64,000 nt of DNA, from assembly GCF_000422905.1 (NCBI RefSeq), contig NZ_AUGY01000028.1, positions 20,756 through 84,755 on the forward strand. Reading direction: 5' to 3'. The position numbers and the translations under genes are program-made. Shown in pieces: positions 7,923-17,753 of the stretch (positions within the stretch are counted from its first letter, which is position 1; each line of letters opens with the position of its first letter). The DNA is from Paenibacillus alginolyticus DSM 5050 = NBRC 15375 (GTDB lineage: Bacteria; Bacillota; Bacilli; Paenibacillales; NBRC-103111). Below the pieces are notes generated by a model. It was given only the letters and a program-made list of their open reading frames with translations. It was not told the origin of the DNA and ran no database searches.

Positions 7923-8624
7923 ATGAATCGTGATATTAAAGAGCTGCAGCAGCGGATTGGGATTACATTTCGGAAAAAAGAGCTGCTTCAGCAAGCTTTT
8001 ACCCATTCTTCATATGTCAATGAACACCGTATTGCTGGGCATAAAGATAACGAGCGTCTGGAGTTTCTAGGGGATGCTGTCCTTGAACTAACGGTTTCGG
8101 AATTTTTATATGATACTTATCCAGGGCGTTCAGAAGGTGAATTGACGAAGCTCAGGGCGTCTATCGTTTGTGAGCCGTCACTCGTTACTTTCGCTGAAGA
8201 TTTGGATTTCGGTGCTTTTGTATTACTCGGTAAAGGGGAAGAGCTTACTGGAGGGCGGTCACGCCCGGCGCTTCTCGCCGACGTTTTCGAGTCCTTTGTT
8301 GGAGCTTTATATCTTGATCAAGGCTTGGATATCGTAAAAGGTTTTCTCAAAAAGCACATATTCGCCAAAATCTCCAGCGAAGGTAAACTGCTAATTATTG
8401 ATTACAAGACTCTATTGCAGGAGCATACCCAACATCACAACATGGGTTCGTTGGAATACCGCATTGTGAATGAACGAGGGCCCGCTCATGAACGTGAGTT
8501 TGTCGCTGAAGTGCATATGGATGCCGACCTTCTGGGAACCGGAGCAGGACGTTCCAAGAAAGAAGCTGAGCAGCAGGCTGCTGCTGGGGCTTTGTCGAAA
8601 TTAAATGTGACTGTTCAGCGGTAA
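7923..8624 (+). CDS. rnc: Ribonuclease III
   Basis: 233 residues. Double-strand-specific endoribonuclease that processes rRNA and some mRNAs. The signature [12 protein letters not shown] (near residues 43-54) carries the metal-binding acidic residues, and the downstream [14 protein letters not shown] supplies the others. A double-stranded RNA-binding domain fills the C-terminal 70 residues ([11 protein letters not shown] through [14 protein letters not shown]). GGTGGTGAA lies upstream. The rnc-smc-ftsY order is conserved in Bacillales. Confidence 0.97.
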   Translation: MNRDIKELQQRIGITFRKKELLQQAFTHSSYVNEHRIAGHKDNERLEFLGDAVLELTVSEFLYDTYPGRSEGELTKLRASIVCEPSLVTFAEDLDFGAFVLLGKGEELTGGRSRPALLADVFESFVGALYLDQGLDIVKGFLKKHIFAKISSEGKLLIIDYKTLLQEHTQHHNMGSLEYRIVNERGPAHEREFVAEVHMDADLLGTGAGRSKKEAEQQAAAGALSKLNVTVQR

Positions 8625-8637
8625 TGCATATGGCTTT

Positions 8638-8665
8638 AAGGGGCGGCTGAGGCCGCCTTTTTTGT
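8638..8665 (+). terminator. Rho-independent terminator after rnc
   Basis: GGCGGC (8642-8647) and GCCGCC (8652-8657) form a GC stem with a TGAG loop followed by TTTTTT. It separates rnc from smc; an ill-defined TTACAAT at 8695-8701 may be part of an smc promoter. Confidence 0.9.
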
Positions 8666-8719
8666 TTTTTTCTCTTATTTTTTAAAGGGATATGTTACAA
8701 TAATTTCTGAGGTGAGACC

Positions 8720-11700
8720 ATGTTTTTGAGACGGATTGAATTATCCGGGTTTAAGTCTTTCGCAGACCGTACGGAATTGGAATTTGTACGCGGTATTACC
8801 GCGGTTGTAGGTCCTAACGGCAGTGGAAAAAGCAATATTTCGGACGGAATCCGCTGGGTGTTAGGTGAGCAAAGTGCGAAGTCCTTACGTGGCGGTAAAA
8901 TGGAAGATGTTATTTTTGCGGGCAGTGATGCGCGCCGAGCTGTCAATTATGGGGAAGTCTCGCTGACGCTTGATAATACGTCACAATCGCTTCCACTTGA
9001 CTTCAATGAAGTGACAGTTACTCGCAGAGTGCATCGCAATGGGGATAGTGAGTATTTAATCAATAAGCAGCCCTGCCGTCTGAAAGATATAACGGAATTG
9101 TTCATGGACACGGGGATAGGGAAAGAAGCTTATTCTATTATTGGACAAGGTCGGATCGAAGAAATTTTAAGTACCAAATCCGAAGATCGTCGAGGAATCT
9201 TTGAAGAGGCTTCGGGGATTGTTAAATATAAATCGCGTAAACGTGAAGCGGAGAAGAAATTAAGTGACACTGAGCAAAATTTGCTGCGGATTCACGATCT
9301 TGTTTCTGAGCTTGAGGATCAAATCGAACCGCTTCGCGAGCAGTCTGAGAAGGCGATTCGTTATAAAGAGCTTCGGGAGACGCTCAAAAGCAGTGAGATT
9401 GCTATGTATGTACATCAAATTGATCAAATTTACATTTCATGGAATGATTCGAAACAGCTGCTAGAGAAGCTAGTGAAGGAACAAACGGAGCTTTCAACGA
9501 TTGTGAATCAACATGATGCGCACTTGGAGAAGCATCGATGGGAAACTCGCAGGTTAGAGGAGGAGCTGGAAAAGCTTCAAGAGAGTTTATTGCAGCTGAG
9601 CGAAGATTTCGAGAAGTGCGAAGGGCATGGTGAAGTGCTTAAAGAACGTAAAAAGAATTATGTGGCTAATCACCAGCAGCTTAGCACTACAATCGCTATG
9701 CAAGAGCAGCGCAAAATAGATAAAGAAGATGAGCTAAGTCAACAGCGGGAGAAAATCATCCAAATTGGCGCCCAGCTCTTTGAGTTTCAAGCGAAGCTGA
9801 CCGCGGAAGAACAACGGTTGCTTGGGGTTAATGGCGGTATCAGTTCCTCACCTGAAGATCAGTTGAAGGGCGAATTGTTGGAAACGCTAAACCGAATGGC
9901 TCAAGCGAGGAACGAGATTCGTTATGCTGAGCAGCAAACGGAAAGCATTGTTCGTAGATTGGAAAGGCTCGATGAAGAACGTCAGAAATGGGCAGAGCAG
10001 CGCGAGAAGATTTCGATCCGTAAGCAAGAGTTGACGGCTAAATTGGAACTAACGGTTAGTGAAATTGAGAATGAACGACAAAGGTATGTGCAGCTAACCC
10101 AAAGCTTGAAAAGCAAGCAAGGACTGCTTGATGAAGCACAAGGCATGGTCCGCAAATGGGAGCAGAAGCTCGATGCACTGACATCACGCCGCGACACGAT
10201 GAAAGAGATGGCCAACGATTACGATGGCTTCATGCAGGGTGTTAAAGAAGTACTTAAGGCGAAGAGTCGTAAGGATTTGCGCGGTATTCGCGGAGCCATA
10301 GCCGAGCTTGTAAAGGTGCCGGCAGACGTTGAGATTGCCATTGAGACGGCGCTCGGCGGTGCCTTGCAAAATATCGTAGTTGAGACCGAAGCGGATGGCC
10401 GTGAAGCTATTGCCTTCTTGAAGCGCCGTCAAATGGGACGAGCTACGTTCCTGCCTATGAATGTTATTCGCGGACGCTCGATTTCCGACAATGAGCTTAC
10501 TTCTTTGAAATCTTCCAAAGGTTTTGTCGGCCTTGCAGTTGACCTCGTTTCATTTGACTCTACCTACCAGAACATCTTCTCAAGCTTGCTTGGGAATGTT
10601 GTTGTGGCGCAGAGCTTAGAAGATGCGAATCATATTGCTGCTAAAGCACAGTATCGCTATCGGGTTGTGACGCTGGAAGGTGACGTCGTGAACCCAGGCG
10701 GTTCGATGACAGGCGGAAGCTTGCAGAAGAAATCAACGAATCTGCTTGGGCGTCAACGTCAAATTGAGGAGCTGGATCAGGAGATAAAGACTTCTGAGCA
10801 GCAGCTCAGCGGCTTGCGCAGCCAATCCAGCGTGATGAAGCGCGAGATTACAGAAGATATGATGACGATCGAACAGCTGCGTCAACAGGGTGAGCAAAAA
10901 CGAATCACTGAGCAGCAAATTCGGGCAGAATTGAATCCGCTTGAGTCAGAAAGCCGCACGGTTGAGGAGCAGCTAACGCTGGATAGTCAAGATCGAGGCT
11001 CGCTGCTTGAAGAGCAGGCAGATCTTGGACGGAAAAAAGTGGAGTCCGAAGCAGCGCTAGCTGAGCTGCAGCAAGAAGAAGCTTCTTTGCAGCAAGCGAT
11101 TCGGGATGCCGAGCACTCCCGCAAAGCAAGTGAGTCGGAAAAGGAAGAGCTGCAAAGCCAGTTGACGGATTTGAAGGTCAAGGTAGCTTCAATTTCGCAA
11201 GAGAAACAGTCACTCCAAGATCAGCAGCGTCGATTGCAGCAGGATCTTGGTGAAGCTGACCGTGAGAAGGAAATGAACCGCGGACTGCTCCAGCAGCTGG
11301 ATCAAGATATGGCAGCACTTGAGCAGGAGACTGTGCTACAAGTTGAATTACTTAACGATCTCAAGCTCAAGAAGCAGCAATGCTCAGAAAACATTGATTT
11401 TAAGCGTGCTGAGCGAACGGATTGGTTACATAAGCTCGAGCAAGAAGAGAATGAAACCCGGACGCAACGTACTCAGCTGAAGCAGGTTGAAGAGAATTTG
11501 CATCAAACTGAAGTGCGCGTTACTCGATTGGATGTTGAGCTAGAAAACTTGCTGAAGAAGCTGGCGGAAGAATATGAGCTTAGTTATGAGTTAGCCAAAG
11601 AGCGCTATCCAGTTCCTGATGATATCCAAGGTACCCAGAGCAGAGTGCGTGAACTTAAACGCGAGATTGCTTCGCTTGGTGATGTGAACCTCGGTGCTAT

Positions 11701-12295
11701 CGAAGAATATGCGAGGGTTTATGAGCGCTATGAATTCCTGGATTCTCAGAAAAACGATTTGATCGAAGCCAAAACGACGCTTTATCAGGTCATCCGAGAA
11801 ATGGATCAAGAAATGTCCAAACGCTTTAAGACCACCTTTGATGCGATTCGCTCGCATTTTGGCGTCGTATTTGCTAAATTGTTCGGTGGTGGCCGTGCGG
11901 ATTTGATTCTATCGGAGCCGGAGAATATGCTGGATACAGGTATTGAGATCGTTGCACAACCGCCTGGCAAAAAGCTGCAAAATCTTCAACTTCTTTCTGG
12001 TGGAGAACGCGCTCTCACAGCGATTGCGCTGTTATTCTCGATTATCCGTGTAAAGCCCGTTCCATTCTGCGTACTAGATGAGGTAGAGGCTGCTTTGGAT
12101 GAAGCGAACGTATCTCGTTTTGCCGAATACTTGCGTGAGTTCTCTGAAATGACGCAATTTATCGTGGTTACGCACCGTAAGGGAACGATGGAAGAAGCGG
12201 ATGTTCTGTATGGGGTAACGATGCAAGAGGGCGGTGTTTCCAAGCTCGTTTCCGTTCGTTTGGAGGATGAAGAAGCCGCGATGTCCGCATCATAA
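8720..12295 (+). CDS. smc: Chromosome segregation protein SMC
   Basis: 1191 residues, full family length. ATPase that, with ScpA and ScpB, condenses and resolves chromosomes. Walker A is GPNGSGKS at residues 31-38. Two long coiled-coil arms (about 170-500 and 680-1020) flank a hinge near 510-660 with GALQNIVVE and GGSMTGGS. The signature LLSGGERALTA and Walker B CVLDEVEAALD close the C-terminal head. GAGGTGAG (8709-8716) precedes the ATG. ftsY follows after 32 bases. Confidence 0.98.
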   Translation: MFLRRIELSGFKSFADRTELEFVRGITAVVGPNGSGKSNISDGIRWVLGEQSAKSLRGGKMEDVIFAGSDARRAVNYGEVSLTLDNTSQSLPLDFNEVTVTRRVHRNGDSEYLINKQPCRLKDITELFMDTGIGKEAYSIIGQGRIEEILSTKSEDRRGIFEEASGIVKYKSRKREAEKKLSDTEQNLLRIHDLVSELEDQIEPLREQSEKAIRYKELRETLKSSEIAMYVHQIDQIYISWNDSKQLLEKLVKEQTELSTIVNQHDAHLEKHRWETRRLEEELEKLQESLLQLSEDFEKCEGHGEVLKERKKNYVANHQQLSTTIAMQEQRKIDKEDELSQQREKIIQIGAQLFEFQAKLTAEEQRLLGVNGGISSSPEDQLKGELLETLNRMAQARNEIRYAEQQTESIVRRLERLDEERQKWAEQREKISIRKQELTAKLELTVSEIENERQRYVQLTQSLKSKQGLLDEAQGMVRKWEQKLDALTSRRDTMKEMANDYDGFMQGVKEVLKAKSRKDLRGIRGAIAELVKVPADVEIAIETALGGALQNIVVETEADGREAIAFLKRRQMGRATFLPMNVIRGRSISDNELTSLKSSKGFVGLAVDLVSFDSTYQNIFSSLLGNVVVAQSLEDANHIAAKAQYRYRVVTLEGDVVNPGGSMTGGSLQKKSTNLLGRQRQIEELDQEIKTSEQQLSGLRSQSSVMKREITEDMMTIEQLRQQGEQKRITEQQIRAELNPLESESRTVEEQLTLDSQDRGSLLEEQADLGRKKVESEAALAELQQEEASLQQAIRDAEHSRKASESEKEELQSQLTDLKVKVASISQEKQSLQDQQRRLQQDLGEADREKEMNRGLLQQLDQDMAALEQETVLQVELLNDLKLKKQQCSENIDFKRAERTDWLHKLEQEENETRTQRTQLKQVEENLHQTEVRVTRLDVELENLLKKLAEEYELSYELAKERYPVPDDIQGTQSRVRELKREIASLGDVNLGAIEEYARVYERYEFLDSQKNDLIEAKTTLYQVIREMDQEMSKRFKTTFDAIRSHFGVVFAKLFGGGRADLILSEPENMLDTGIEIVAQPPGKKLQNLQLLSGGERALTAIALLFSIIRVKPVPFCVLDEVEAALDEANVSRFAEYLREFSEMTQFIVVTHRKGTMEEADVLYGVTMQEGGVSKLVSVRLEDEEAAMSAS

Positions 12296-12327
12296 TTAGG
12301 TTGAATGTTATTTTATTAGGAGGAACC

Positions 12328-13320
12328 ATGAGCTTTTTTAAACGATTGAAGGAAAGTATTTCCAATAAGGCCGAAGCGGTCACGAATAAGTTCAAAGAAG
12401 GACTAACGAAAACAAGAGACGCCTTCGTCGATCGTGTGGATGATTTATTTAGCCGCCGCAAGAAGATTGATGAAGACTTTTATGAGGAACTTGAAGAAAT
12501 TCTCATTGGCGCTGATGTAGGTGTGAATACAGTGCTTAAGCTAATCGATCAGCTTCGCGCCGAGGTGAAGAAACGCAAAATTGAAGATCCCGCGGAGCTG
12601 CAGCCGATCCTTTCCGAAAAGTTGATCGAGCTGTTAAAGGGTGACGCTGACGCAGGACTGAAGTTAAATCCAAATGGACTGTCTGTCATTTTGTTTGTTG
12701 GTGTGAATGGTGTTGGGAAAACAACGACAATCGGTAAAATGGCACACATGTTTAAATCTCAAGGGAAAAAAGTTTTAATGGCCGCTGGCGATACATTTCG
12801 TGCCGGTGCAATTGAGCAGTTGGAAACTTGGGGCCAGCGTGTTGGCGTGGATGTAATTAAACAGCACTCAGGCTCTGATCCTGCCGCTGTCATGTTTGAT
12901 GCCGTGCAGGCGGCGAAAACGCGTGGCGTAGATATTTTGTTATGCGATACGGCGGGCCGTTTGCAAAACAAAGTGAATTTGATGGAGGAACTGAATAAGA
13001 TCTATCGCGTTATCCAGCGTGAGGTTCCAGATGCTCCCCATGAGGTAATTCTCGTGTTAGATGCTACGACAGGACAAAATGCACTTAGCCAAGCCAAGCT
13101 TTTCGGTGACAAAACTGGTCTGACGGGATTGGTACTGTCCAAGCTCGATGGAACGGCTAAAGGCGGTATCGTTGTTGCGATCCGGCAGGAATTGTCACTT
13201 CCTGTGAAATTCGTTGGACTCGGGGAGAAAATGGATGATCTTCAACCTTTTGATTCCGAGCAATTCGTTCACGCTCTCTTTGGGAAATGGATCGGTGAGC
13301 ATAAAGAAGAGAATGCTTAA
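12328..13320 (+). CDS. ftsY: Signal recognition particle receptor FtsY
   Basis: 330 residues, the size of Bacillus FtsY. SRP receptor GTPase that docks ribosome-SRP complexes at the membrane. It has a short N-terminal region and NG domains: GVNGVGKTTT (P-loop), DTFRAGAIEQL, DTAGRLQNK and SKLDGTAKGG. The start is the ATG at 12328, preceded by TAGGAGGA (12317-12324). It follows smc in the same transcript and ends at a terminator. Confidence 0.97.
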   Translation: MSFFKRLKESISNKAEAVTNKFKEGLTKTRDAFVDRVDDLFSRRKKIDEDFYEELEEILIGADVGVNTVLKLIDQLRAEVKKRKIEDPAELQPILSEKLIELLKGDADAGLKLNPNGLSVILFVGVNGVGKTTTIGKMAHMFKSQGKKVLMAAGDTFRAGAIEQLETWGQRVGVDVIKQHSGSDPAAVMFDAVQAAKTRGVDILLCDTAGRLQNKVNLMEELNKIYRVIQREVPDAPHEVILVLDATTGQNALSQAKLFGDKTGLTGLVLSKLDGTAKGGIVVAIRQELSLPVKFVGLGEKMDDLQPFDSEQFVHALFGKWIGEHKEENA

Positions 13321-13342
13321 TCTTATTTTTCTCTGATACGTG

Positions 13343-13387
13343 AAAAATTCTCCTCAGCCGTTTGTTGGTTAGAGGGGAATTTTTTTG
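13343..13387 (+). terminator. terminator after ftsY
   Basis: AAAATTCTCCTC (from 13344) pairs with GAGGGGAATTTT (from 13372) with one G-U pair, followed by a T run to 13386. It ends the smc-ftsY transcript just before the ylxM promoter. Confidence 0.88.
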
Positions 13388-13411
13388 TTCATTACTGACA
13401 AGGTCAAATGC

Positions 13412-13440
13412 TTGACATTAATCTTGGAATTCAGTATGAT
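13412..13440 (+). promoter_or_regulatory. sigma-A promoter of ylxM-ffh operon
   Basis: TTGACA (13412-13417), a 17-base spacer and TATGAT (13435-13440) give a near-consensus sigma-A promoter directly after the ftsY terminator and 50 bases before ylxM. Confidence 0.88.
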
Positions 13441-13489
13441 AGGTTCTGTTGTGCTGCTGTCAAGCGTGCAACCTTTACGGAGGTGGAAC

Positions 13490-13840
13490 ATGTCTATCGA
13501 TCAAATGCTTGAGAAAACGAATCGCGTTAACTTGCTATTTGATTTCTATGGACCGCTGTTGACCGATAAACAAAGAACGTTCCTCCAATTGTATTTTCAT
13601 GATGATTACTCACTAGGAGAAATCGCTGAGAATTTTGAAATTAGCCGCCAAGCGGTTTATGAACATATTAAACGAGCAGAGTCAACTCTTCAGGATTATG
13701 AGAGTAAATTGCATCTGGTACATAAGCACGAACAACGCATGAAGCTGCGTGCGGAACTGGTTCAAGTGCTTGAAGCTTGCGAACCGGAGCTAAAGAGGAA
13801 AACGACGGAGCTTTTTGATACAATAGTAGGGATCGATTAA
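13490..13840 (+). CDS. ylxM: UPF0122 / YlxM family HTH protein, SRP accessory
   Basis: 116 residues. A sigma-70 region-4-like helix-turn-helix is visible at [20 protein letters not shown] (about residues 43-62). The family is encoded just upstream of ffh and is reported to act with the signal recognition particle. The start is the ATG at 13490 with GGAGGTGG (13479-13486) as ribosome site, downstream of a strong promoter; starting further upstream would run through the promoter. Confidence 0.93.
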   Translation: MSIDQMLEKTNRVNLLFDFYGPLLTDKQRTFLQLYFHDDYSLGEIAENFEISRQAVYEHIKRAESTLQDYESKLHLVHKHEQRMKLRAELVQVLEACEPELKRKTTELFDTIVGID

Positions 13841-13874
13841 AATATAGAAAGTCCAGAAGCAGGAGGTGAAGCGC

Positions 13875-15239
13875 ATGGCATTCGAAGGATTGGCAAGCCG
13901 GTTGCAGAACGTTTTCGGTAAGCTGAGAAGCAAAGGTAAGCTGACGGAAGAAGATGTAGGCGAAGCGCTTCGCGAAGTACGATTGGCGCTGCTTGAAGCG
14001 GACGTTAACTTTAAAGTAGTCAAAGACTTTATTGCTAAGGTGAAGGAACAGTCCATCGGACAAGAAGTATTGAAATCCTTCACACCAGGCATGGTCGTTA
14101 TCGATATCGTTAACAAAGAGCTAACCGCACTTATGGGCGGTACACAAAGTAAGTTAGCTCGATCGAATCGACCGCCAACTGTCATCATGATGGCAGGTTT
14201 GCAAGGGGCAGGTAAGACAACAACCTCTGGTAAGTTAGCGAAGATGCTCCTAAAACAAAACCATAGGCCGCTACTTGTAGCCTGTGACATTTATCGTCCG
14301 GCTGCCATCAAACAACTGCAGGTTCTTGGAGAACAGCTCAGTGTTCCGGTTTTTTTCCTTGGGGATCAAGTAAATCCTGTCGATATTGCTAAAGCAGGAC
14401 TTCAACATGCCAAAGATAACGGTAATGATTATGTCATTATCGATACCGCAGGTCGTTTGCACATTGATGAAAATCTGATGGACGAGCTGAAGAATGTTCG
14501 AACGGCTGTAGAACCGGATGAAATCTTGCTCGTTGTCGATGCGATGACTGGGCAGGACGCAGTCAATGTTGCAGAAAGCTTTCATCAGCAGCTTGAGCTT
14601 ACGGGTGTTGTACTGACTAAGCTGGATGGCGATACTCGCGGTGGCGCGGCGTTATCAGTTAAAGCTGTTACAGGATGCCCAATTAAGTTCGTGGCTAGCG
14701 GTGAGAAAATGGATGCTCTAGAACCATTCTTCCCTGATCGTATGGCTTCAAGAATTCTTGGTATGGGCGATATGCTTACCTTGATTGAGAAGGCGCAAGC
14801 TGGTATCGACATGGACAAGGCGAAAGAGATGGAGCGCAAAATGCGCAACGCCGAATTCACCTTCGAGGATTTCCTTGATCAAATGGAACAAGTGAAGAAG
14901 ATGGGACCTCTGGATCAAATTCTTGAAATGCTGCCAGGAGCTAATAAGATCAAGGGCATGAAAGATATGAAGGTTGACGACAAACAAATGGCACGTGTTG
15001 AAGCTATTGTGAAGTCGATGACAACTGAAGAGAAGCGCAAGCCTGAACTTCTTAATGCGAATCGCCGCAAACGGATTGCTTTAGGCAGCGGCAACTCGGT
15101 GCAAGAGGTTAACCGTTTCATCAAGCAGTTTGACGATATGCGCAAAATGATGAAGCAGTTCTCCGGCATGATGGGGCCTAAAGGTGCCAAAGGAATGAAG
15201 AAGCTAGGCAAGGGCAAGGGATTTAAATTCCCCTTTTAA
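13875..15239 (+). CDS. ffh: Signal recognition particle protein Ffh (SRP54)
   Basis: 454 residues. GTPase that binds signal sequences and 4.5S/scRNA and delivers ribosomes to FtsY. The N and G domains contain GLQGAGKTTT, DIYRPAAIKQL, DTAGRLHID and TKLDGDTRGG; the C-terminal M domain is methionine-rich (FDDMRKMMKQFSGMMG). The start is the ATG at 13875 because AGGAGGTGA (13861-13869) covers an upstream in-frame GTG at 13866. rpsP follows after 34 bases. Confidence 0.98.
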   Translation: MAFEGLASRLQNVFGKLRSKGKLTEEDVGEALREVRLALLEADVNFKVVKDFIAKVKEQSIGQEVLKSFTPGMVVIDIVNKELTALMGGTQSKLARSNRPPTVIMMAGLQGAGKTTTSGKLAKMLLKQNHRPLLVACDIYRPAAIKQLQVLGEQLSVPVFFLGDQVNPVDIAKAGLQHAKDNGNDYVIIDTAGRLHIDENLMDELKNVRTAVEPDEILLVVDAMTGQDAVNVAESFHQQLELTGVVLTKLDGDTRGGAALSVKAVTGCPIKFVASGEKMDALEPFFPDRMASRILGMGDMLTLIEKAQAGIDMDKAKEMERKMRNAEFTFEDFLDQMEQVKKMGPLDQILEMLPGANKIKGMKDMKVDDKQMARVEAIVKSMTTEEKRKPELLNANRRKRIALGSGNSVQEVNRFIKQFDDMRKMMKQFSGMMGPKGAKGMKKLGKGKGFKFPF

Positions 15240-15273
15240 ATAAGTGTTTTATTCTAAGTAGGAGGTGATTTTC

Positions 15274-15546
15274 ATGGCAGTACGTATTCGTCTTAAACGT
15301 GTAGGCGCTCATAAAGCTCCTTTTTACCGTGTGGTGGTTTCGGATTCCCGTTCCCCGCGTGATGGTCGTTTTATCGAAGAAATCGGTACTTATAACCCAA
15401 TTGCTGAACCAGCAGCTGTAACTCTTGATGAGGAAAAAGCGCTGAAATGGCTTCAAACTGGCGCTCAACCGTCCGATACAGTTCGCAGCCTGTTCTCAAA
15501 AGCAGGTCTGATGACTAAGTTTCACGAGCTGAAATTACAGAAGTAA
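15274..15546 (+). CDS. rpsP: 30S ribosomal protein S16
   Basis: 90 residues, starting [20 protein letters not shown], the classic S16 opening, with [19 protein letters not shown] following. A structural protein of the small ribosomal subunit. The ribosome site TAGGAGGTGA (15259-15268) fixes the ATG at 15274. In the ffh-rpsP-khpA cluster conserved across Firmicutes. Confidence 0.98.
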   Translation: MAVRIRLKRVGAHKAPFYRVVVSDSRSPRDGRFIEEIGTYNPIAEPAAVTLDEEKALKWLQTGAQPSDTVRSLFSKAGLMTKFHELKLQK

Positions 15547-15572
15547 TCTGTTATCTTTCGGAGGGCGGGTTC

Positions 15573-15803
15573 ATGAAGGATCTTATCACCGTTATTGCTA
15601 AGGCTCTTGTCGATCATCCGGAAGAAGTGCGTGTCACTGTGGTGGAGAAAGAAGACAAGATCGAGTACAGGCTTTCTGTCCACCCCGACGATGTCGGGAA
15701 AGTGATTGGCAAGCAAGGCAAGATTGCGAAGTCGCTCCGCACAGTTGTCACGTCGGCAGCAGTGAAAGAGACGAAACGGGTAGCCGTTGAAATCGTTTCA
15801 TAA
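15573..15803 (+). CDS. khpA: KH-domain RNA-binding protein KhpA
   Basis: 76 residues, a single KH domain with the GxxG loop in VIGKQGKIAKSLR. KhpA (YlqC) binds RNA, often with KhpB/Jag, and affects cell division and envelope growth in Gram-positives. CGGAGGG precedes the ATG. It lies between rpsP and rimM as in Bacillus and is followed by a terminator. Confidence 0.95.
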   Translation: MKDLITVIAKALVDHPEEVRVTVVEKEDKIEYRLSVHPDDVGKVIGKQGKIAKSLRTVVTSAAVKETKRVAVEIVS

Positions 15804-15810
15804 GAAACTA

Positions 15811-15838
15811 GGTTAGGATTTAGTTCCTAGCCTTTTTC
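15811..15838 (+). terminator. terminator after khpA
   Basis: GGTTAGGA (15811-15818) pairs with TCCTAGCC (15825-15832), followed by TTTTTC. Probably leaky, since rimM and trmD are 48 bases away with no obvious promoter. Confidence 0.82.
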
Positions 15839-15885
15839 TTGTATGGTTTTGAAGGTAAATTAATGTGGAGGTTGGGCAAGCGTAT

Positions 15886-16401
15886 ATGAGCGAAAAACTA
15901 GTGACAGTTGGTCGAATTGTGAATAGCCATGGTATTCGTGGAGAACTAAAAGTGGTTCCGGAAACTGATTTTCCTGAGCGATTTGATAAAGGAAATGCAT
16001 TAATTATTGTAGATTCTCAAAATAAGCAAACGCCGGTGACGGTGAAAACCTCCCGCTTACATAAAAATATGTTTATCTTGCAGCTTGAAGAGTTCTCTAA
16101 CATTAATGAGGTTGAGAAATTCAAAGGCTCACTTCTTAAAATTGAAGCTAAGGATCAACAGCCTCTTGAAGAGGGAGAATACTATTATCACGAGATCATT
16201 GGTTGTAAGGTCGTTACGGAAGAAGGCCAGGAGTTAGGACTTGTTTCTGAGGTTTTGACACCAGGGGCAAATGATGTATGGGTCGTTGCTTTGCCGAAAG
16301 GCAAACAGTTGCTGCTTCCAGTTATTGATGATGTGATACTCGAAGTAGACATTGCCAACAAAACGATTCGTATTCATCTGATGGAAGGATTAATGGAATG
16401 A
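15886..16401 (+). CDS. rimM: Ribosome maturation factor RimM
   Basis: 171 residues. Binds S19 and assists 30S head maturation. [16 protein letters not shown] at the N-terminus is typical, and the C-terminal PRC-barrel includes [11 protein letters not shown] and [14 protein letters not shown]. The ATG at 15886 is chosen with TGGAGG (15866-15871) upstream; the frame also opens at a GTG at 15865 that overlaps that site. The stop overlaps trmD by ATGA, so the two are probably translationally coupled. Confidence 0.96.
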   Translation: MSEKLVTVGRIVNSHGIRGELKVVPETDFPERFDKGNALIIVDSQNKQTPVTVKTSRLHKNMFILQLEEFSNINEVEKFKGSLLKIEAKDQQPLEEGEYYYHEIIGCKVVTEEGQELGLVSEVLTPGANDVWVVALPKGKQLLLPVIDDVILEVDIANKTIRIHLMEGLME

Positions 16402-17156
16402 GAATCGATGTATTGACCCTATTTCCGGAAATGTTCGAGGGCGTGTTTTCGTCCAGCATTTTAGGGAAAGCGCGTGATAAAGGGATTGTTGCTCTTAACA
16501 CGGTTAATTTTCGAGATTATTCCAATAATAAGCATAATACAGTAGATGATTATCCTTATGGCGGCGGTGGAGGGATGGTTTTAAAGCCAGAGCCGATCTT
16601 TGCTGCTGTTGAGAGTTTGCCCTTACATCAAGAAGAAGGACAAGATCCTGTTAAACCACGAGTCATTCTTATGTGCCCGCAAGGGGAGACGTTCACACAG
16701 AAGAAAGCGGAGGAGCTGTCTAACGAGCAGCATCTCGTGTTTATTTGTGGCCATTATGAAGGATATGATGAGCGCATTCGGCAGTATTTAGTGACGGATG
16801 AGCTGTCTATCGGTGATTACGTGTTAACAGGCGGTGAGCTACCCGCTATGGTCGTTATTGACAGCGTAGTAAGGCTGCTTCCTGGTGTGCTCGGCAATGA
16901 GATGTCAGCCGTGACAGATTCGTTCTCAACAGGCTTGCTGGAGTATCCCCACTATACAAGGCCTGCTAAGTTTAGGGATTGGGAAGTACCTGAGATGTTG
17001 TTATCAGGGCATCATGAGAATGTGAAACGTTGGCGCCGCAAGGAGTCTCTGTTCCGAACGTTAGAGCGCCGTCCTGATTTGCTTGAAGGAAGAGAACTAT
17101 CCAAAGAAGAAAAAGCTTGGGTTGTTGAATGGAAAGGGCGGAAGCAAGAGGAGTAA
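16398..17156 (+). CDS. trmD: tRNA (guanine-N1)-methyltransferase
   Basis: 252 residues. Methylates G37 of tRNAs next to the anticodon, preventing frameshifts. The SPOUT trefoil-knot motifs are clear: [24 protein letters not shown] and [18 protein letters not shown]. It is coupled to rimM by a 4-base overlap. No terminator is evident between it and the rplS promoter region. Confidence 0.97.
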   Translation: MRIDVLTLFPEMFEGVFSSSILGKARDKGIVALNTVNFRDYSNNKHNTVDDYPYGGGGGMVLKPEPIFAAVESLPLHQEEGQDPVKPRVILMCPQGETFTQKKAEELSNEQHLVFICGHYEGYDERIRQYLVTDELSIGDYVLTGGELPAMVVIDSVVRLLPGVLGNEMSAVTDSFSTGLLEYPHYTRPAKFRDWEVPEMLLSGHHENVKRWRRKESLFRTLERRPDLLEGRELSKEEKAWVVEWKGRKQEE

Positions 17157-17176
17157 GCCCCCCAAAAACTTCTCTA

Positions 17177-17205
17177 TTGAATTTCTTTCCTGTCTATGAT
17201 ATTAT
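17177..17205 (+). promoter_or_regulatory. candidate rplS promoter
   Basis: TTGAAT (17177-17182), a 17-base spacer and TATTAT (17200-17205) resemble a sigma-A promoter. It would give a leader of about 110 bases before rplS. Confidence 0.6.
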
Positions 17206-17211
17206 ATATTC

Positions 17212-17321
17212 TGTTGTGAATTTTTCAACAGTTCGAGTCTGGTGGTCCTCTACGCATAACAACTAAGAACGACTATGCCAATAAGCGGAATGAACACCTG
17301 TGTGGAAGGAGGGAGTCAACT
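17212..17321 (+). promoter_or_regulatory. candidate ribosomal protein L19 leader RNA
   Basis: The 110 bases before rplS have no gene but look like the conserved L19 leader of Bacillales, an autoregulatory RNA bound by L19. GGTGGTCCTC, CTATGCC and GAACACCTGTGTGGAAGG near the end can form short helices that would involve the ribosome site. The call rests on position and remembered similarity, not an alignment. Confidence 0.5.
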
Positions 17322-17663
17322 ATGAATCTTATTCAAGAGATTACGAAAGAGCAACTCCGTACGGATATTCCTAATTTCCGTCCAGGAGACACACTTAAAG
17401 TACACGTAAAAGTTATCGAGGGTACACGTGAGCGTATTCAGCTGTTCGAAGGTGTTGTTATTAAACGCCACGGCGGTGGAATCAGCGAAACGTTTACAGT
17501 TCGTAAAATTTCTTACGGTGTGGGTGTGGAAAGAACTTTCCCATTCCATTCTCCGAAGATTGACAAGATTGAAGTGGCTCGCCGTGGTAAAGTTCGTCGT
17601 GCGAAACTTTATTATCTGCGTGGTCTTCGTGGTAAAGCAGCAAGAATTAAAGAAATTCGATAA
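17322..17663 (+). CDS. rplS: 50S ribosomal protein L19
   Basis: 113 residues. Located at the 30S-50S interface of the ribosome. [28 protein letters not shown] and the C-terminal [17 protein letters not shown] are diagnostic. GGAAGGAGGGAG precedes the ATG. Preceded by its own candidate promoter and leader, and followed by a terminator. Confidence 0.98.
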   Translation: MNLIQEITKEQLRTDIPNFRPGDTLKVHVKVIEGTRERIQLFEGVVIKRHGGGISETFTVRKISYGVGVERTFPFHSPKIDKIEVARRGKVRRAKLYYLRGLRGKAARIKEIR

Positions 17664-17670
17664 GAAAACG

Positions 17671-17700
17671 GGGGGCTTGTTCAGGCAAGTCTCCTTTTCA
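17671..17700 (+). terminator. terminator after rplS
   Basis: GGGGGCTTG (17671-17679) pairs with CAAGTCTCC (17686-17694) with two G-U pairs, followed by TTTTCATTTTC. Confidence 0.8.
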
Positions 17701-17753
17701 TTTTCATGGTACATAATAGAGATAAACCAAAACTGGAAAAGAGGCAATCAGTG

